DNA of 64,000 nt from Promicromonospora sukumoe 327MFSha3.1 (lineage in GTDB: Bacteria > Actinomycetota > Actinomycetes > Actinomycetales > Cellulomonadaceae): assembly GCF_000385135.1 (NCBI RefSeq), contig NZ_ARQM01000014.1, positions 1 to 64,000 of the forward strand. Direction: 5' to 3'. The position numbers were made by a program, and so were the translations under genes. This document shows positions 1-9,075 of this stretch, piece by piece (within the stretch, counting starts at the first letter, position 1; each line of letters opens with the position of its first letter). Under the pieces are notes generated by a model, which was given only the letters and a program-made list of their open reading frames with translations, had not been told where the DNA came from and did no database searches.

Positions 1-192
1 ATCTGGACCCCGCTGCAGCCCGCGACCCAGCCCGAGGAGAAGATCACCGTGTTCGGCACCGACACCCCGCTCGGCCGGGCCGGGCAGCCCGCCGAGGTGG
101 CACCCGCGTTCGTCTTCCTGGCGTCGCAGGTCACGGCGTCGTACGTGTCCGGGACGGTGCTCGGCGTGACGGGCGGCAAGCCGGTCTTCTAG
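1..192 (+). CDS. SDR-family oxidoreductase, C-terminal fragment
   Basis: The frame is open from the first base to TAG at 190-192, giving 63 residues of a protein that begins outside the window. The pattern '[20 protein letters not shown]' followed by '[15 protein letters not shown]' is the typical C-terminal end of classical short-chain dehydrogenases, where a helix and last strand complete the Rossmann fold and position the substrate loop. The catalytic Ser-Tyr-Lys lies upstream, so neither substrate nor cofactor can be named. Its stop codon overlaps the stop of the convergent enzyme gene on the other strand. Confidence 0.85.
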   Translation: MWTPLQPATQPEEKITVFGTDTPLGRAGQPAEVAPAFVFLASQVTASYVSGTVLGVTGGKPVF

Positions 193-237
193 GCGCGGTC
201 TTCTAGGCGCGGTCTCCTGGGCGCGACCGGCTGGGCG
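182..237. repeat. 14-bp tandem repeat at overlapping convergent stops
   Basis: Units start at 182, 196, 210 and 224. The first two (cggtcttctaggcg) are identical and the next two are degenerate. The first unit supplies both the TAG of the SDR gene (190-192, plus) and the TAG of the dikinase-like gene (189-191, minus). Because 14 is not a multiple of 3, gain or loss of a unit would shift the frame of the minus-strand C-terminus. Confidence 0.8.
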
Positions 238-2843
238 CCATCCACCGGTTCGAGCACCTCGACCGTGCCGTGCTCGCCGTCCACCCGCACCCGATCGCCC
301 GTGCGCAGCCGCATGGTCGCGTTGCCGCAGCCGACGACGGCGGGGATGCCCAGCTCCCGCGCGACGATCGCGGCGTGCGACAGGGGCGCGCCGACGTCGG
401 TCACGACGGCGGCCGCGCGTGGGAAGAGCGGCGTCCAGCCCACGTTGGTCACCGCCGTCACCAGCACCTCGCCGGGCAGCAGCGCCTCGCCGTCGTCCGC
501 TGAGAGAACCACGCGGGCCACGCCCTCGGCCACGCCGGACGCGCCCGGGAAGCCCCGGACCTGGTCGGACCGCGCGGCCTCCTGGCCGTGCTCGTCGAAG
601 ACGTCGGACCGCCGATCCGGGTCCGCGGCCCACCGCACCGGGTCGAACCGGCCGCGGATCACCGCCGGGTACGGCGGCAGGCTCCGGTACAGGTCGTAGG
701 TCGCGCGGCGCACGGGGACGACCTGCTCCCCCGCGCGCGGCACCCCCCGGCCGGACGGCGCGCGGAGCACCGCCAACAGCTCGTCGACGTGCAGGTAGAA
801 GACGTCGTCGCCCAGGCCGGTGAGCTCGCCGGCCCGCACCGCGAAGGCGCGCAGGGCCCAGAACGCGCGGATCACCTCGGACCGCGCGCTCTCCCGGCCG
901 CGCGCGTTGCGGGCCCACCGGTCGAGCTGCCTGCGCAGCGACGCGGCCCGGCGCGGGGACACGCTCTCCAGCCGCTCCCAGACGGCGGCCCGGGCACGTT
1001 CCTGCCGTTCGAGCAGCGCGTCGACGTCGGTCCCGGCCGCCGCGGCGATCTGGCGGTCGAGCCAGGCGGGGTCCTCCGCCGGACGGGGCCGGGAGACCTC
1101 GAACTCGTCGACGCAGCGGTGCCCGAACCGCGTCACGTAGGTCGCGCGGTCGAGCCGGCCGAGGGCGACCTCGCGCAGGCCGATCAGGGTCTCCATGCTG
1201 GCCAGCGCGTGCCCGCCGGACGACAGGCCGGAGGTCAGGGTCTCCGTGTCGGCGTCGCCGAGCAGCGCGCGCAGGTCCCGGCGCAGCGTGAGCAGCTTGG
1301 TGCCGTCCTGCCGGGCGGCGCCCCGCAGCGCGCGCGACGCCGCCTCCAGGTACGGACCGAGCTCGGCGTCCCAGAAGTCCGCGAGCTCAGCCGGGCCGAC
1401 GACGGCGCCCGCGCGCTCCCGCAGCTCCGTGCCGCGCTGCTCGGCGGTACGCAGGAACCCCGGCACGGCCCGTACGTCCCGGACGAGCGTCGTGAGGTTG
1501 CGCCCCACCATGGGCAGGAGCCGCCGGATCAGCTCCGCGCGACCGAGCGGGACTACCGGGATGTCGGGCTGGCCGGGCAGCCGCCCGAACACCTCCCGGT
1601 ACGCCGCGTCAACGGTCTTCTGCAGGCCCAGCGTCCGGGCCACGGTCTCGGTGGTGCTGAGGTTCATGTAGAACCGGCCGCCGATGGTGCCGTACGCGGG
1701 CACGCCGATGTCGGTGTCGGCCATCGCGTTGGCCATGAAGATCTGCACGAGCGACCAGGTCAGCGGTGTCATCACGCTGGGCAGCGCCTCGCCGAGGTTC
1801 GCGTTCGTCCACAGGAAGTCGCCCAGCAGGCTGTCGTTCCACACCTCGGTGACGGCGACCTCGCCCGCCGCGCCAGTGACGGGGCGCGCCTGGAGCACGG
1901 CCGGCTCGCCGTCGTGCAGCGCCCACTCGACGTCCATCGCCACGCCGTACAGCGCCTCGATGCGGACGCCGAGCGCGGCGAGCCGCGCGGCCTGCGCGTC
2001 GGTGAGCGCGGGGCGATCTCGGAGCTCGGCGGGGACCGGCTCGTTCCGCGGACCGGCGCCGGTCCGCACGGTGCGGACCTCCTTGGTGCTCACCGTGCGC
2101 TCGACGGCGCCACCCACCCGGGCCACCAGGTACGTGTCCGGCGTGACCTGCCCGCCGACAACCGCTTCGCCCAGTCCCCAGGCGGCGTTGATCAGCACCC
2201 GGTCGCGGGAACCCGTCATGGGGTCGACGGTGAACAGGATGCCGGCCGCGTCGGCGTCGACGAGCCGCTGCACCACCACCGCGAGCGCCACCTCGTCGGC
2301 AGGGATCCCGTGCCGCGCCCGGTAGCCGATCGCGCGCGCCGTCCACAGGGAGGCCCAGCAGTCCCGGACCGCGTCGAGCACGGCGTCCGCGCCACGGATG
2401 TCCAGGAACGAGTCCTGCTGGCCGGCGAACGACATGCCGGGCAGGTCCTCGGCCGTGGCGGAGGAGCGGACGGCGACGGCGGGGGCGCCGTCGGGCGAAC
2501 CGCCCGGGGCGAGCAGACCGGCGTACCCGGCCCGGACGGCGTCGGCCACGGTCTGCGGGACCTCGAGGGCGGCGAACACCTCGGCGATCCGGGCCGCCGC
2601 GGCCTCGTGGGTCTCGGGGCGGTCGGAGTCGACGTCCCGCGCGGCGGCGACGATGGCCTCCTGCGGGGCGCCCGCCACGGCCGCCCGGTAGGCGTCGGTG
2701 GTGACGTGGAAGCCACCGGGGACCGGCAGCCCGGCCGCGGCCAGACGCGCGAGGGACGCCCCCTTGCCGCCGGTGGTGGCCAGGTCGACCGCCGCGGGAT
2801 CCGCGAGCGGCAGCGTGAACGAGCTGGTGACCTCGGTGCTCAC
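189..2843 (-). CDS. PEP/pyruvate-binding dikinase-like enzyme, candidate rifampicin phosphotransferase
   Basis: An 884-residue protein with the PEP synthase/PPDK-type layout. It has an N-terminal ATP-grasp domain (about 10-330, with '[20 protein letters not shown]'), a long central helical region, and a C-terminal swivelling phosphohistidine domain with His823 in '[10 protein letters not shown]'. Family members carry phosphate from ATP through that His to an acceptor. The length and the order ATP domain, large middle, His domain C-terminal match rifampicin phosphotransferases (about 865 residues). True PEP synthase and PPDK place the His domain before a PEP-binding barrel, which is missing here. 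The start ATG overlaps the stop of the TetR gene (ATGA), so the two are co-translated. Drug specificity is inference; a phosphotransferase for another antibiotic or metabolite is possible. Confidence 0.7.
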   Translation of the reverse strand: MSTEVTSSFTLPLADPAAVDLATTGGKGASLARLAAAGLPVPGGFHVTTDAYRAAVAGAPQEAIVAAARDVDSDRPETHEAAAARIAEVFAALEVPQTVADAVRAGYAGLLAPGGSPDGAPAVAVRSSATAEDLPGMSFAGQQDSFLDIRGADAVLDAVRDCWASLWTARAIGYRARHGIPADEVALAVVVQRLVDADAAGILFTVDPMTGSRDRVLINAAWGLGEAVVGGQVTPDTYLVARVGGAVERTVSTKEVRTVRTGAGPRNEPVPAELRDRPALTDAQAARLAALGVRIEALYGVAMDVEWALHDGEPAVLQARPVTGAAGEVAVTEVWNDSLLGDFLWTNANLGEALPSVMTPLTWSLVQIFMANAMADTDIGVPAYGTIGGRFYMNLSTTETVARTLGLQKTVDAAYREVFGRLPGQPDIPVVPLGRAELIRRLLPMVGRNLTTLVRDVRAVPGFLRTAEQRGTELRERAGAVVGPAELADFWDAELGPYLEAASRALRGAARQDGTKLLTLRRDLRALLGDADTETLTSGLSSGGHALASMETLIGLREVALGRLDRATYVTRFGHRCVDEFEVSRPRPAEDPAWLDRQIAAAAGTDVDALLERQERARAAVWERLESVSPRRAASLRRQLDRWARNARGRESARSEVIRAFWALRAFAVRAGELTGLGDDVFYLHVDELLAVLRAPSGRGVPRAGEQVVPVRRATYDLYRSLPPYPAVIRGRFDPVRWAADPDRRSDVFDEHGQEAARSDQVRGFPGASGVAEGVARVVLSADDGEALLPGEVLVTAVTNVGWTPLFPRAAAVVTDVGAPLSHAAIVARELGIPAVVGCGNATMRLRTGDRVRVDGEHGTVEVLEPVDGAQPVAPRRPRLEDRA

Positions 2844-3604
2844 GTCGGTTCCCCTTCCTCCGGCGGGAGGTCGTCGCCGAGCGACTCCCGCAGCTTGGCC
2901 CGCGCGACCGCGTAGGCCTGGTCGACGAACTCACGGGTGGCGTCCGCGCAGGCGGCCCGCGCGGAGTCGGACGGCGGGTGGTCCGCGGCGAAGGCACGCG
3001 CGAGCGTGTCGCCGATCAGCTCGCCGGCACGCTCGTCGGAGACCCGCAGGGACTCGGGCATCATCCGCAGCGAGACCAGCGAACCGTGCAGCACCGCCGC
3101 GATCACGGTGAGGTGGTCCTCGACGCTCAGGTCGTCGCGCACCGTGCCGTGCTCACGGAGCCTGGCGAGGTACTCGCCGAAGGGCACCACCATCTCGGGT
3201 GTGGTGGTGCTGGTCTGCTTGCGGGCCACGAGCTTGCCGAGCACCGCGGAGTCCTGCACCATCGCGGCCTGCAGCAGCGGACGCCGGTGGATCTCGTGCG
3301 CGAGATGACCGAACAGCCCGGGCAGCGTCGCGGTCGCCGGGTCCTCCCGGATCCGCCGGCGCACCGCGCCGATCATCTCGGCCCGGTCCCGGCGCATGAT
3401 GGCGGCGAACAGGTCCTCGCGGCTGCCCCAGTGCAGGTAGATGGTGCCCTTGGCGACCCCGGCGAGGCGGGCGACGTCGTCGATGGTGGTCTTGTCGTAG
3501 CCCCAGCGCAGGACCAGCTCGGTGCCGGCGTCGAGGATCCGCTCCGCCCGCTCGACCCGTCGCTGCGCCGTGCCGCGCCGCCGCGTCGTCGCTGCCGCAC
3601 TCAT
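2840..3604 (-). CDS. TetR-family transcriptional regulator
   Basis: A 254-residue regulator with an N-terminal TetR helix-turn-helix at about 25-75, containing 'VAKGTIYLHWGSREDLF'. The rest should be the ligand-binding and dimerisation domain. Proteins of this family usually repress their own operon and release DNA on binding a small hydrophobic ligand. The gene overlaps the downstream dikinase-like gene by 4 bases. A perfect palindrome lies 22 bp upstream of its ATG, the expected operator. The simplest model is ligand-induced expression of the enzyme; the ligand cannot be read from sequence. Confidence 0.9.
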   Translation of the reverse strand: MSAAATTRRRGTAQRRVERAERILDAGTELVLRWGYDKTTIDDVARLAGVAKGTIYLHWGSREDLFAAIMRRDRAEMIGAVRRRIREDPATATLPGLFGHLAHEIHRRPLLQAAMVQDSAVLGKLVARKQTSTTTPEMVVPFGEYLARLREHGTVRDDLSVEDHLTVIAAVLHGSLVSLRMMPESLRVSDERAGELIGDTLARAFAADHPPSDSARAACADATREFVDQAYAVARAKLRESLGDDLPPEEGEPT

Positions 3605-3626
3605 GCTCGCCTCCGCTTCGTGAAAT

Positions 3627-3654
3627 TATGACCAGATTCGTTGATCTGGTCATA
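3627..3654. promoter_or_regulatory. Perfect palindromic operator of the TetR gene
   Basis: TATGACCAGAT, six bases, then ATCTGGTCATA: 11-bp arms without mismatch, AT-rich for this genome, in the space between the TetR start (3604) and the divergent sigma gene (start 3800). Size and symmetry fit a TetR dimer site. It should repress the minus-strand operon and, lying about 146 bp from the sigma ATG, may also touch the sigma promoter. Confidence 0.75.
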
Positions 3655-3799
3655 CTCGGAGGCTAGACCCGGTCGCCGCCCTGGTCAACAGCCCATGGGA
3701 CGCCGTCTGACCTGCGGATTCGGCGAGCCTCGTGCGGCATGGAACCTTTCGCACACGTCTCCGCGTGGTGGGGGACATGACGAGGGAGAGCAGGGGACC

Positions 3800-4330
3800 A
3801 TGCGGACCGAGGTGAGCGACGAGGCGCGGGTGCGGGTCGACGTCACGCGCACCAAGGACCAGGAGTTCACGGCGTTCGTGCACGATGCCGGCCCGTACCT
3901 CTACAAGACGGCGCTCCTGCTCTCCGGCGACGCGCACCGCGCGGAGGAGCTGGTCCAGGCGACGTTCGAGCGCACCTACCGGTCCTGGCACAAGGCCCGC
4001 GCCGGCGAACCGCGCGCCTACGCGCGGCGCATCCTGCTCAACCTGCGCATCGACGGCTGGCGTCGCAGCCGCGGCGAGGTGGTGTCCGACGTCGTCCCCA
4101 CGGGGTCGGTCGCCGGCCCGGCCGACGGCGTCGCGGTGCGCGACGAGGTGGTGCGCGCGCTGGCGTCGCTGCCCCTGACGCAGCGGCGGGTCGTGGTGCT
4201 GCGGCACCTGCTCGACCTGACCGAGCAGCAGACGGCCCGCGAGCTCGGGATCGCCGTCGGCACCGTCAAGTCCGCCAACGCACGCGGGATCGCCCGCCTG
4301 CGCGAGATCTTCGAGGAGGGTGCGCGATGA
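3800..4330 (+). CDS. SigE-family ECF RNA polymerase sigma factor
   Basis: A 176-residue sigma factor with region 2 ('LLSGDAHRAEELVQATFERT', then 'RILLNLRIDGWRR') and region 4 ('PLTQRRVVVLRHLLDLTEQQ', helix-turn-helix 'ELGIAVGTVKSANARGIARL'). It belongs to the actinobacterial SigE-type extracytoplasmic-function group. The ATG at 3800 is chosen because 'gagcagggg' precedes it at suitable distance and the protein then begins just before region 2; the frame is open further upstream. Its stop overlaps the next start by ATGA. The partner gene encodes a single-pass membrane protein, so the pair looks like a signal-responsive sigma and its membrane regulator. About 70% of the region 2 and region 4 residues match the sigma half of the fused protein at 12.4-14.4 kb (estimate by eye). 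Confidence 0.93.
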   Translation: MRTEVSDEARVRVDVTRTKDQEFTAFVHDAGPYLYKTALLLSGDAHRAEELVQATFERTYRSWHKARAGEPRAYARRILLNLRIDGWRRSRGEVVSDVVPTGSVAGPADGVAVRDEVVRALASLPLTQRRVVVLRHLLDLTEQQTARELGIAVGTVKSANARGIARLREIFEEGAR

Positions 4331-5904
4331 GCATCGACGACACGGACGTTCTGGCCCGCCTCCGGGCCGGGGCCGACCAGGTCGAGCGGCACGAGTTCGA
4401 CGCGGGACAGGTGGTGGCCGGGAGCCGGCGGGCGCTGCGGCGGCGGCGTACCTGGCAGGCCCTGGGCAGCGGCGCGACGGCGGTCGCGGTCGCGTTCTCG
4501 TTGGCCCTGGTGGGGCCCGTGCCGGTGCCGGGGGGTGGCGAGGTGACAATGCCGGGGAGCGAGCGGGTGCGGGAGCTGTTCGGGCTGGCGGAGGGGTCGG
4601 AGTGCACCGCGCCGGAGCCTGCGGCCCGCCGAAGCCCCGTCGATTCAGGTACCAACCTCCGGCCTGGGGTGACGTTCGATCTGGCCAGGGCACGACCGAT
4701 GTCCACCTGCTCAGACGTCCGAATCGACGGCGCGGTCGGGGGAACCAGCCTGTCGCCCGAAAGCCTGACGGAGGAAGGTGCGTTCTGGAAGCCGCCTGAG
4801 GACGCCGTCGATACCGCCGGTACGACCGGAACGAGCGTTGCCCGTGTCGACCCGTTCATCGACGGAATCGAGCAGGTAATGGCGCCTACTGTCCTCACAC
4901 CGGCGGATGACGAGCTACACACTCTTGGTGGTCTCACACCACAGGGCGACGAAGCCGCATGGTTCGAGATCACCACACAAAGCGCAGATCAGCCGCCGGA
5001 TCGGATCGTCCTTGTTGCCGGTGGCCGCCGGATCGACTCGTCGAACGAAGAATTCCGCAAGTCCCGAGCCATCTCCGAGATCGAAGGTGACTATGACGAC
5101 AAGGTGGCCGTGACCGCCCAACGCGTGGCGTGGCGTCAAGAAGCACTCGGAGGATCCACAGACTCAGCCGCGGCGACGGACTCATGGGGCTTGCCCGCGT
5201 GGGTGGCAGACATCGAGTCAGGTGGCCCTCAGCTCCTTGCGGAACGCGCAACGGCGATCGGTGGTGACGGCGACGAGATCGTCGTGGCCACCCTCGACCA
5301 GCCTGTCACCGGCGCCTGGAGCACCACCTTCACGTCCTTCCGGGACGACGGCACCGAGTCCACGGTCCTCGTACTGGAACACCCCCGCGAAACGTATGTG
5401 CCGCTCGTCGACATGACCGACGACGTGCTCACGTATGCCCTGGACGGCGGTTATCACCTCGCCGTCGTGCCGCGTGTGGGCGGCATCGCCGAACCGGATG
5501 CCGATCAAGCCGTCGCCGTACGGCTGGGCGGCGCCGGCGTCAGCAGCCTCTCCGCGTCGGGTGATGCCGTCGCATGGGTGTCCGGCGAGGTGGCCTATCT
5601 GCTGCGTGACGCTGGACCAGGTGACAGGTCAGTTCCTGACCTCGTGCGAATCGTGCAAGGTGGCTTGAGGAAACACGTCATGATTCAGCTCGCCGGTGAC
5701 CGGATCGCCTGGAGCACGACTGCCAGGGACTACCGCAGGGGCATGACCGATGAACCGGAGGGCTCGTTGACCATCGGTACTCTCCTCTCGCGAGACGGCC
5801 CCGCCCTCAGCGGTCCGGCGGATCCCGGGTCGAATGCTCACGCCGTACCCGCCGCACCGACGGTCACGGTCCCGGAGGACGCCGTCTTCCACACCTACGA
5901 CTGA
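4327..5904 (+). CDS. Membrane-anchored sigma-associated protein, putative anti-sigma factor
   Basis: 525 residues: a short basic cytoplasmic segment (1-42, ending in 'RRALRRRR'), one transmembrane helix (about 43-64), the juxtamembrane motif 'GEVTMPGSERVRELFGL', and a large extracytoplasmic domain. The outer part has WD/propeller-like short repeats such as 'QGDEAAWFE', 'ASGDAVAWVSG' and 'AGDRIAWST'. The cytoplasmic part lacks the zinc anti-sigma HxxxCxxC motif, so regulation of the sigma factor is inferred from operon overlap and from the fused paralogue at 12433-14388. Function may be sensing of an envelope ligand. Coding between about 4650 and 5300 is slightly more AT-rich than its neighbours. 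Confidence 0.75.
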   Translation: MSIDDTDVLARLRAGADQVERHEFDAGQVVAGSRRALRRRRTWQALGSGATAVAVAFSLALVGPVPVPGGGEVTMPGSERVRELFGLAEGSECTAPEPAARRSPVDSGTNLRPGVTFDLARARPMSTCSDVRIDGAVGGTSLSPESLTEEGAFWKPPEDAVDTAGTTGTSVARVDPFIDGIEQVMAPTVLTPADDELHTLGGLTPQGDEAAWFEITTQSADQPPDRIVLVAGGRRIDSSNEEFRKSRAISEIEGDYDDKVAVTAQRVAWRQEALGGSTDSAAATDSWGLPAWVADIESGGPQLLAERATAIGGDGDEIVVATLDQPVTGAWSTTFTSFRDDGTESTVLVLEHPRETYVPLVDMTDDVLTYALDGGYHLAVVPRVGGIAEPDADQAVAVRLGGAGVSSLSASGDAVAWVSGEVAYLLRDAGPGDRSVPDLVRIVQGGLRKHVMIQLAGDRIAWSTTARDYRRGMTDEPEGSLTIGTLLSRDGPALSGPADPGSNAHAVPAAPTVTVPEDAVFHTYD

Positions 5905-5925
5905 CCGGCAGGGACGCGAAAGGTC

Positions 5926-5952
5926 CGCCTCCAGGATTGTGATCTGGAGGCG
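5926..5952. terminator. Hairpin between convergent genes
   Basis: CGCCTCCAG, 9-base loop, CTGGAGGCG, between the stop of the sigma-associated gene (5904) and the stop of the first secreted protein gene (5987, minus). No U-run follows on either side, so it could end both transcripts only as a GC-rich hairpin. Confidence 0.5.
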
Positions 5953-5986
5953 AACCCTCGCGGTGGCGGATCGGCGGGGCGCTCGG

Positions 5987-7165
5987 TCAGCGGACCGTGA
6001 CCGTCACCGAACGCTTGGACGGCGCCTGCAGGCTGGTGCCCTCGTACTTGGCGATCCACGTGCCGGACCTGGTCGCTCTCACGGTCGTCCGGTAGGCGCC
6101 CGTCGGCCCCGTGCGGACGGTCTTGACGTAGGAAGGCCCGGCCTGGCCGGCCGGGTCGAAGTACAGCTTCAGCGCGATGTTCGGCGCCAGCCGGTTCTCC
6201 GCCTTGGTGTCGCTGACCAGCTGCACCCTGCGCAGCGAGCCGCGCAGCTCGATGTTCCGAGCCCCGGTGAACGACGTCGACGACGCGGCGATGGTGGTGG
6301 TGCTGGCGCGCCGGACGCGGATGGTGGTGATCGGCTTGTGCGGCATCTGGACCTCTGTGAAGCGGGTGATGCCGTCACGGTCCATGTCCCAGTACTCGTT
6401 GTAGACATTGACGACGTCGTCGGAATAGACGTCGTACAGACCTGCAGGATGCAGGGCGGACATGCGATAGGCCCGTACCCCGCTGTAATTGGAAGTGAGC
6501 TTCGCCGACCCCGGGGCGGCGAACTCACCCACCCGGTACCGCCCCTCGGCGCGGCGATTGCTCAGGTACGGGAGACGGTCGCTGTGCGCGGAAGCGCCCA
6601 GAGTCTGAATTCCCATATCGAGGTAGACCGTCTGTGCCTCTACCCGGGTCACGACGTCCTGGGTCGTCACCCGCATCTTGGCGGTGTAGCCGTTCTTCGA
6701 GGCCGAGATGACTCCGGATCGGACGGTCTGGTCGGCCGGCCGCACAGTGAAGTCCGCCTTGTTCGTACCGGCGACGTAACCCGCCAGCTGAGCGACGACT
6801 TCGTACGTCCCGGAGGTACGGGGTGTGAACGTCCGGGCGAAGGCGCCGTATCCATCAGTGATGACCGTGTCCACGACCTCACGCGGCGCCGTCCCGACCG
6901 GGTCGAAATAGATCAGCAGTTCTACCCCGATGGAGGGCCGGGCCTCTGAGTCCCAGAGGTACCCGTGGAGCTGGACCGGCGCGCCCACTGTCGACGCATT
7001 CGGCGCCAAGTACACGTTGTAGTTGGTGTACGAGTTCTGTGGGCCGACAGAGCTCGAGCCTGCGTCATCGGGGCTCGCCGCGACTGCCGCCGGCACTCCC
7101 AGCGTGCTCCCGACAAGCACCAGCCCGAGCACGGATGTGACCAGTTTTCGGGCACCGACAACCAA
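5987..7165 (-). CDS. Secreted Ig-like domain protein, paralogue 1 of 3
   Basis: A 392-residue exported protein. The frame continues upstream to 7327, but a TTG at 7165 preceded by GAGGT five bases away gives a normal signal peptide ('ARKLVTSVLGLVLVGSTLG' then 'AAVAASP'). Two copies of an Ig-like module follow, each with the signature 'YFDPxG' and a 'G-x-W/Y ... A-x-Y/L-x-G' end: one near the N-terminus ('LLIYFDPVGTAPREV') and one at the C-terminus ('LKLYFDPAGQAGPSY'). A unique middle segment separates them. No enzyme motif or anchor is visible. It shares layout with the genes at 7380 and 9569, so an adhesin-like or envelope role is plausible but unproven. Confidence 0.8.
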   Translation of the reverse strand: MVVGARKLVTSVLGLVLVGSTLGVPAAVAASPDDAGSSSVGPQNSYTNYNVYLAPNASTVGAPVQLHGYLWDSEARPSIGVELLIYFDPVGTAPREVVDTVITDGYGAFARTFTPRTSGTYEVVAQLAGYVAGTNKADFTVRPADQTVRSGVISASKNGYTAKMRVTTQDVVTRVEAQTVYLDMGIQTLGASAHSDRLPYLSNRRAEGRYRVGEFAAPGSAKLTSNYSGVRAYRMSALHPAGLYDVYSDDVVNVYNEYWDMDRDGITRFTEVQMPHKPITTIRVRRASTTTIAASSTSFTGARNIELRGSLRRVQLVSDTKAENRLAPNIALKLYFDPAGQAGPSYVKTVRTGPTGAYRTTVRATRSGTWIAKYEGTSLQAPSKRSVTVTVR

Positions 7166-7278
7166 GGGACACCTCAAGGGGGAGAAAGGGGGCCCGGAAA
7201 CCGGGAGCAAGCACAGATCCTGCCAGTCCAGGCGATTCCCAGCGCGTCCTTTTCCGGGTGAACTTCCGTCCAGCACAA

Positions 7279-7354
7279 AGGTCCGCCCCCACCAGACGAT
7301 CAGGCATGGATCCGCGTGAGAACCCATGCCTGATCACCTGGCGGAGGCGGACCT
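7279..7354. terminator. Long imperfect inverted repeat, probable terminator
   Basis: A 76-bp element with outer arms AGGTCCGCC/GGCGGACCT and inner arms GATCAGGCATGG/CCATGCCTGATC. It lies downstream of paralogue 2 (minus, stop 7380) and upstream of paralogue 1 (start 7165). The length far exceeds a usual terminator stem. It could end paralogue 2 transcription or form a structured leader. Confidence 0.55.
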
Positions 7355-7379
7355 CTGTCCGCCGTCGGCCGGGGTGGAG

Positions 7380-8933
7380 CTAGCCGACCGACACGTTCAC
7401 GCCCGCCTCGGACGGCGCCACCAGGCTCGTCCCGGCGTACTTGGCGATCCACTTGCCCGAGGTCGTGGCGCGGACCGACGTCGAGAAGCTGCCGTCGGAA
7501 CCCGTGGTGACCTCCTTCTTGAGGACCGGTGCCGCCGAGCCCGCGGGGTCGAAGTACACCTTCACCGCCACGTTCGGCGCCGGCCGGATCGCCGCACCGC
7601 CCGTGCTGACCAGCTGGACCCGCTCGACGTCACCGCTCAGCGTGATGGTCCGCGCCGTGGGCACGGACGTCCGCGAGGCGGCCACGGTCGTGGTGCTCGC
7701 CCGCTTGACCACGATCGTCGTGACCGTGGGGTCCTCGACCAGCACGTTGTGCGTGCAGTTGCTGGTGCCGCCCTCGAGCCCGTCCCAGTCCGGTGCGGAG
7801 CAGGCCTTCATCTCGTCGCGGATGCCGATGTCGTAGATGCCGGCGGGGAGCGTCGGGTTGAAGGTGAACGTCGCGTGGCTCGTCCCGAGCCCGGAGTGCG
7901 TCAGGTCCCGCTGCACGCGGTAACCGTCGGGGAAGTTGCCCTCGCCGCGCCGGCTCTCGGCGCTCAGCCAGCCGGACGTGCCGCCCACGGTGAAGTCGAG
8001 GCTGCCCACGTCGACGCGGCGCTGCACCGGGGCCAGGCCCAGCACGACGTCGTGCGTCATCAGGTGGTCGCCCGCCGTGAAGCCACCATCGGTGGCGGTG
8101 ACGGTGCCCTCGCGCAGCGTCGTGTCGCGGGCCCGCTCCGCCGAGGTCAGGGTCCACACCGCCTTCGCGCCCGTGTCGGTCATCGGCATCTCCGCGCGCC
8201 ACTTGCCCGACGCGCCCGGCTTCTGCCGGGTCGTGAAGTAGCCGCGGTCGTCGGTCGTGAGCGTGTCGATGAAGCGCTCCGGCGCGTCGCCCGAGGGGTC
8301 GAAGTACAGCTTGACCTCCTGGTCGGTGGCCGGCGCGTAGTCACCGGTGCCGAGGCTCCGGATGTTCGCGGCGCCGTGGACCGAGATGGTCGAGCCCGCG
8401 GGCGCGCTCGACGTCGAGGTCCAGATCAGCGGGATGTTGCGCTTGGCCCGGAACGGCACCAGGACCGGGTCCGCCGTGCGGATCGGCACCTTGACGACGC
8501 CGTCGGTGGTGGTCACGTCGATCTCGGCGTTCACCGACACCTCGAAGGTGCCGGGCTCGACGTCGGCGGGGAGCTGGACGGTCGAGGTCCACGTGTTCGC
8601 CGTACCCGAGGCGACGAACTGCGCGCCGGTCAGGCTGCGGCCCTCGGGGTCGATCATGGTCATGCGCCCGGAGCGCATGGCCGCCGAGGACCCGTTGTGC
8701 GTGATGGCCAGGGTTCCGGTGACGGACCCGACCACGTCCCCGCCGGGGGGCAGGGAGATCTTCGCGGAGACGACGACGTCGTCCACCTTGTTGGTCACAC
8801 GGTCCGCGGTGATGCCCGGCGGCGGCGCGGTGCCCACCTCGGCCGCGACGCTCGGTGTCGCGGCGACGCCGGTCATCAGCAGTGCGGCCCCGAGCGCCAG
8901 GCCCAGCGACGCACGCATCCTCGATCTGTTCAA
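7380..8933 (-). CDS. Secreted Ig-like domain protein, paralogue 2 of 3
   Basis: 517 residues, starting at TTG 8933, which has GAGGGGG five bases upstream; the nearby ATG at 8918 lacks a spaced ribosome-binding site. The signal peptide is 'LGLALGAALLMTGVAATPSV' ending near 'AAEVG'. There is an extra N-terminal region (about 35-185), then the two 'LYFDPxG' Ig-like modules seen in the neighbours ('EVKLYFDPSGDAPERF' and 'VAVKVYFDPAGSAAPVL'). A middle segment contains cysteines ('KACSAPDWDG', 'GTSNCTHNVLV') that could form a disulfide, as in paralogue 3. No transmembrane anchor or sorting signal, so it is probably released or held non-covalently. Function unknown. Confidence 0.8.
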   Translation of the reverse strand: MNRSRMRASLGLALGAALLMTGVAATPSVAAEVGTAPPPGITADRVTNKVDDVVVSAKISLPPGGDVVGSVTGTLAITHNGSSAAMRSGRMTMIDPEGRSLTGAQFVASGTANTWTSTVQLPADVEPGTFEVSVNAEIDVTTTDGVVKVPIRTADPVLVPFRAKRNIPLIWTSTSSAPAGSTISVHGAANIRSLGTGDYAPATDQEVKLYFDPSGDAPERFIDTLTTDDRGYFTTRQKPGASGKWRAEMPMTDTGAKAVWTLTSAERARDTTLREGTVTATDGGFTAGDHLMTHDVVLGLAPVQRRVDVGSLDFTVGGTSGWLSAESRRGEGNFPDGYRVQRDLTHSGLGTSHATFTFNPTLPAGIYDIGIRDEMKACSAPDWDGLEGGTSNCTHNVLVEDPTVTTIVVKRASTTTVAASRTSVPTARTITLSGDVERVQLVSTGGAAIRPAPNVAVKVYFDPAGSAAPVLKKEVTTGSDGSFSTSVRATTSGKWIAKYAGTSLVAPSEAGVNVSVG

Positions 8934-9075
8934 AGCAGCCCCCTCGTCAGAGGGACGCGGACGCGTCCCGCCCAGCCAGATGTTCTCCCGGCGGACAGCG
9001 GCGGGCCACGGGAGGCGGTGATGCGAGGGGGTGAATTTCCCTCGCCCGGCTCGGTAAATCGGACGTCAGGTAAGA

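Noticed and set aside
3741..3771. ECF-type promoter (GGAACC ... GTCT) upstream of the first sigma gene
   Set aside because: Only 10 bases separate GGAACC from GTCT, too short for a -35/-10 pair, and the fused paralogue has a different arrangement, so autoregulation is not supported.
7166..7327. Longer N-terminus for secreted paralogue 1 starting at 7327
   Set aside because: It would place 54 hydrophilic residues before the signal peptide and run through the long hairpin; TTG 7165 has a proper ribosome-binding site.
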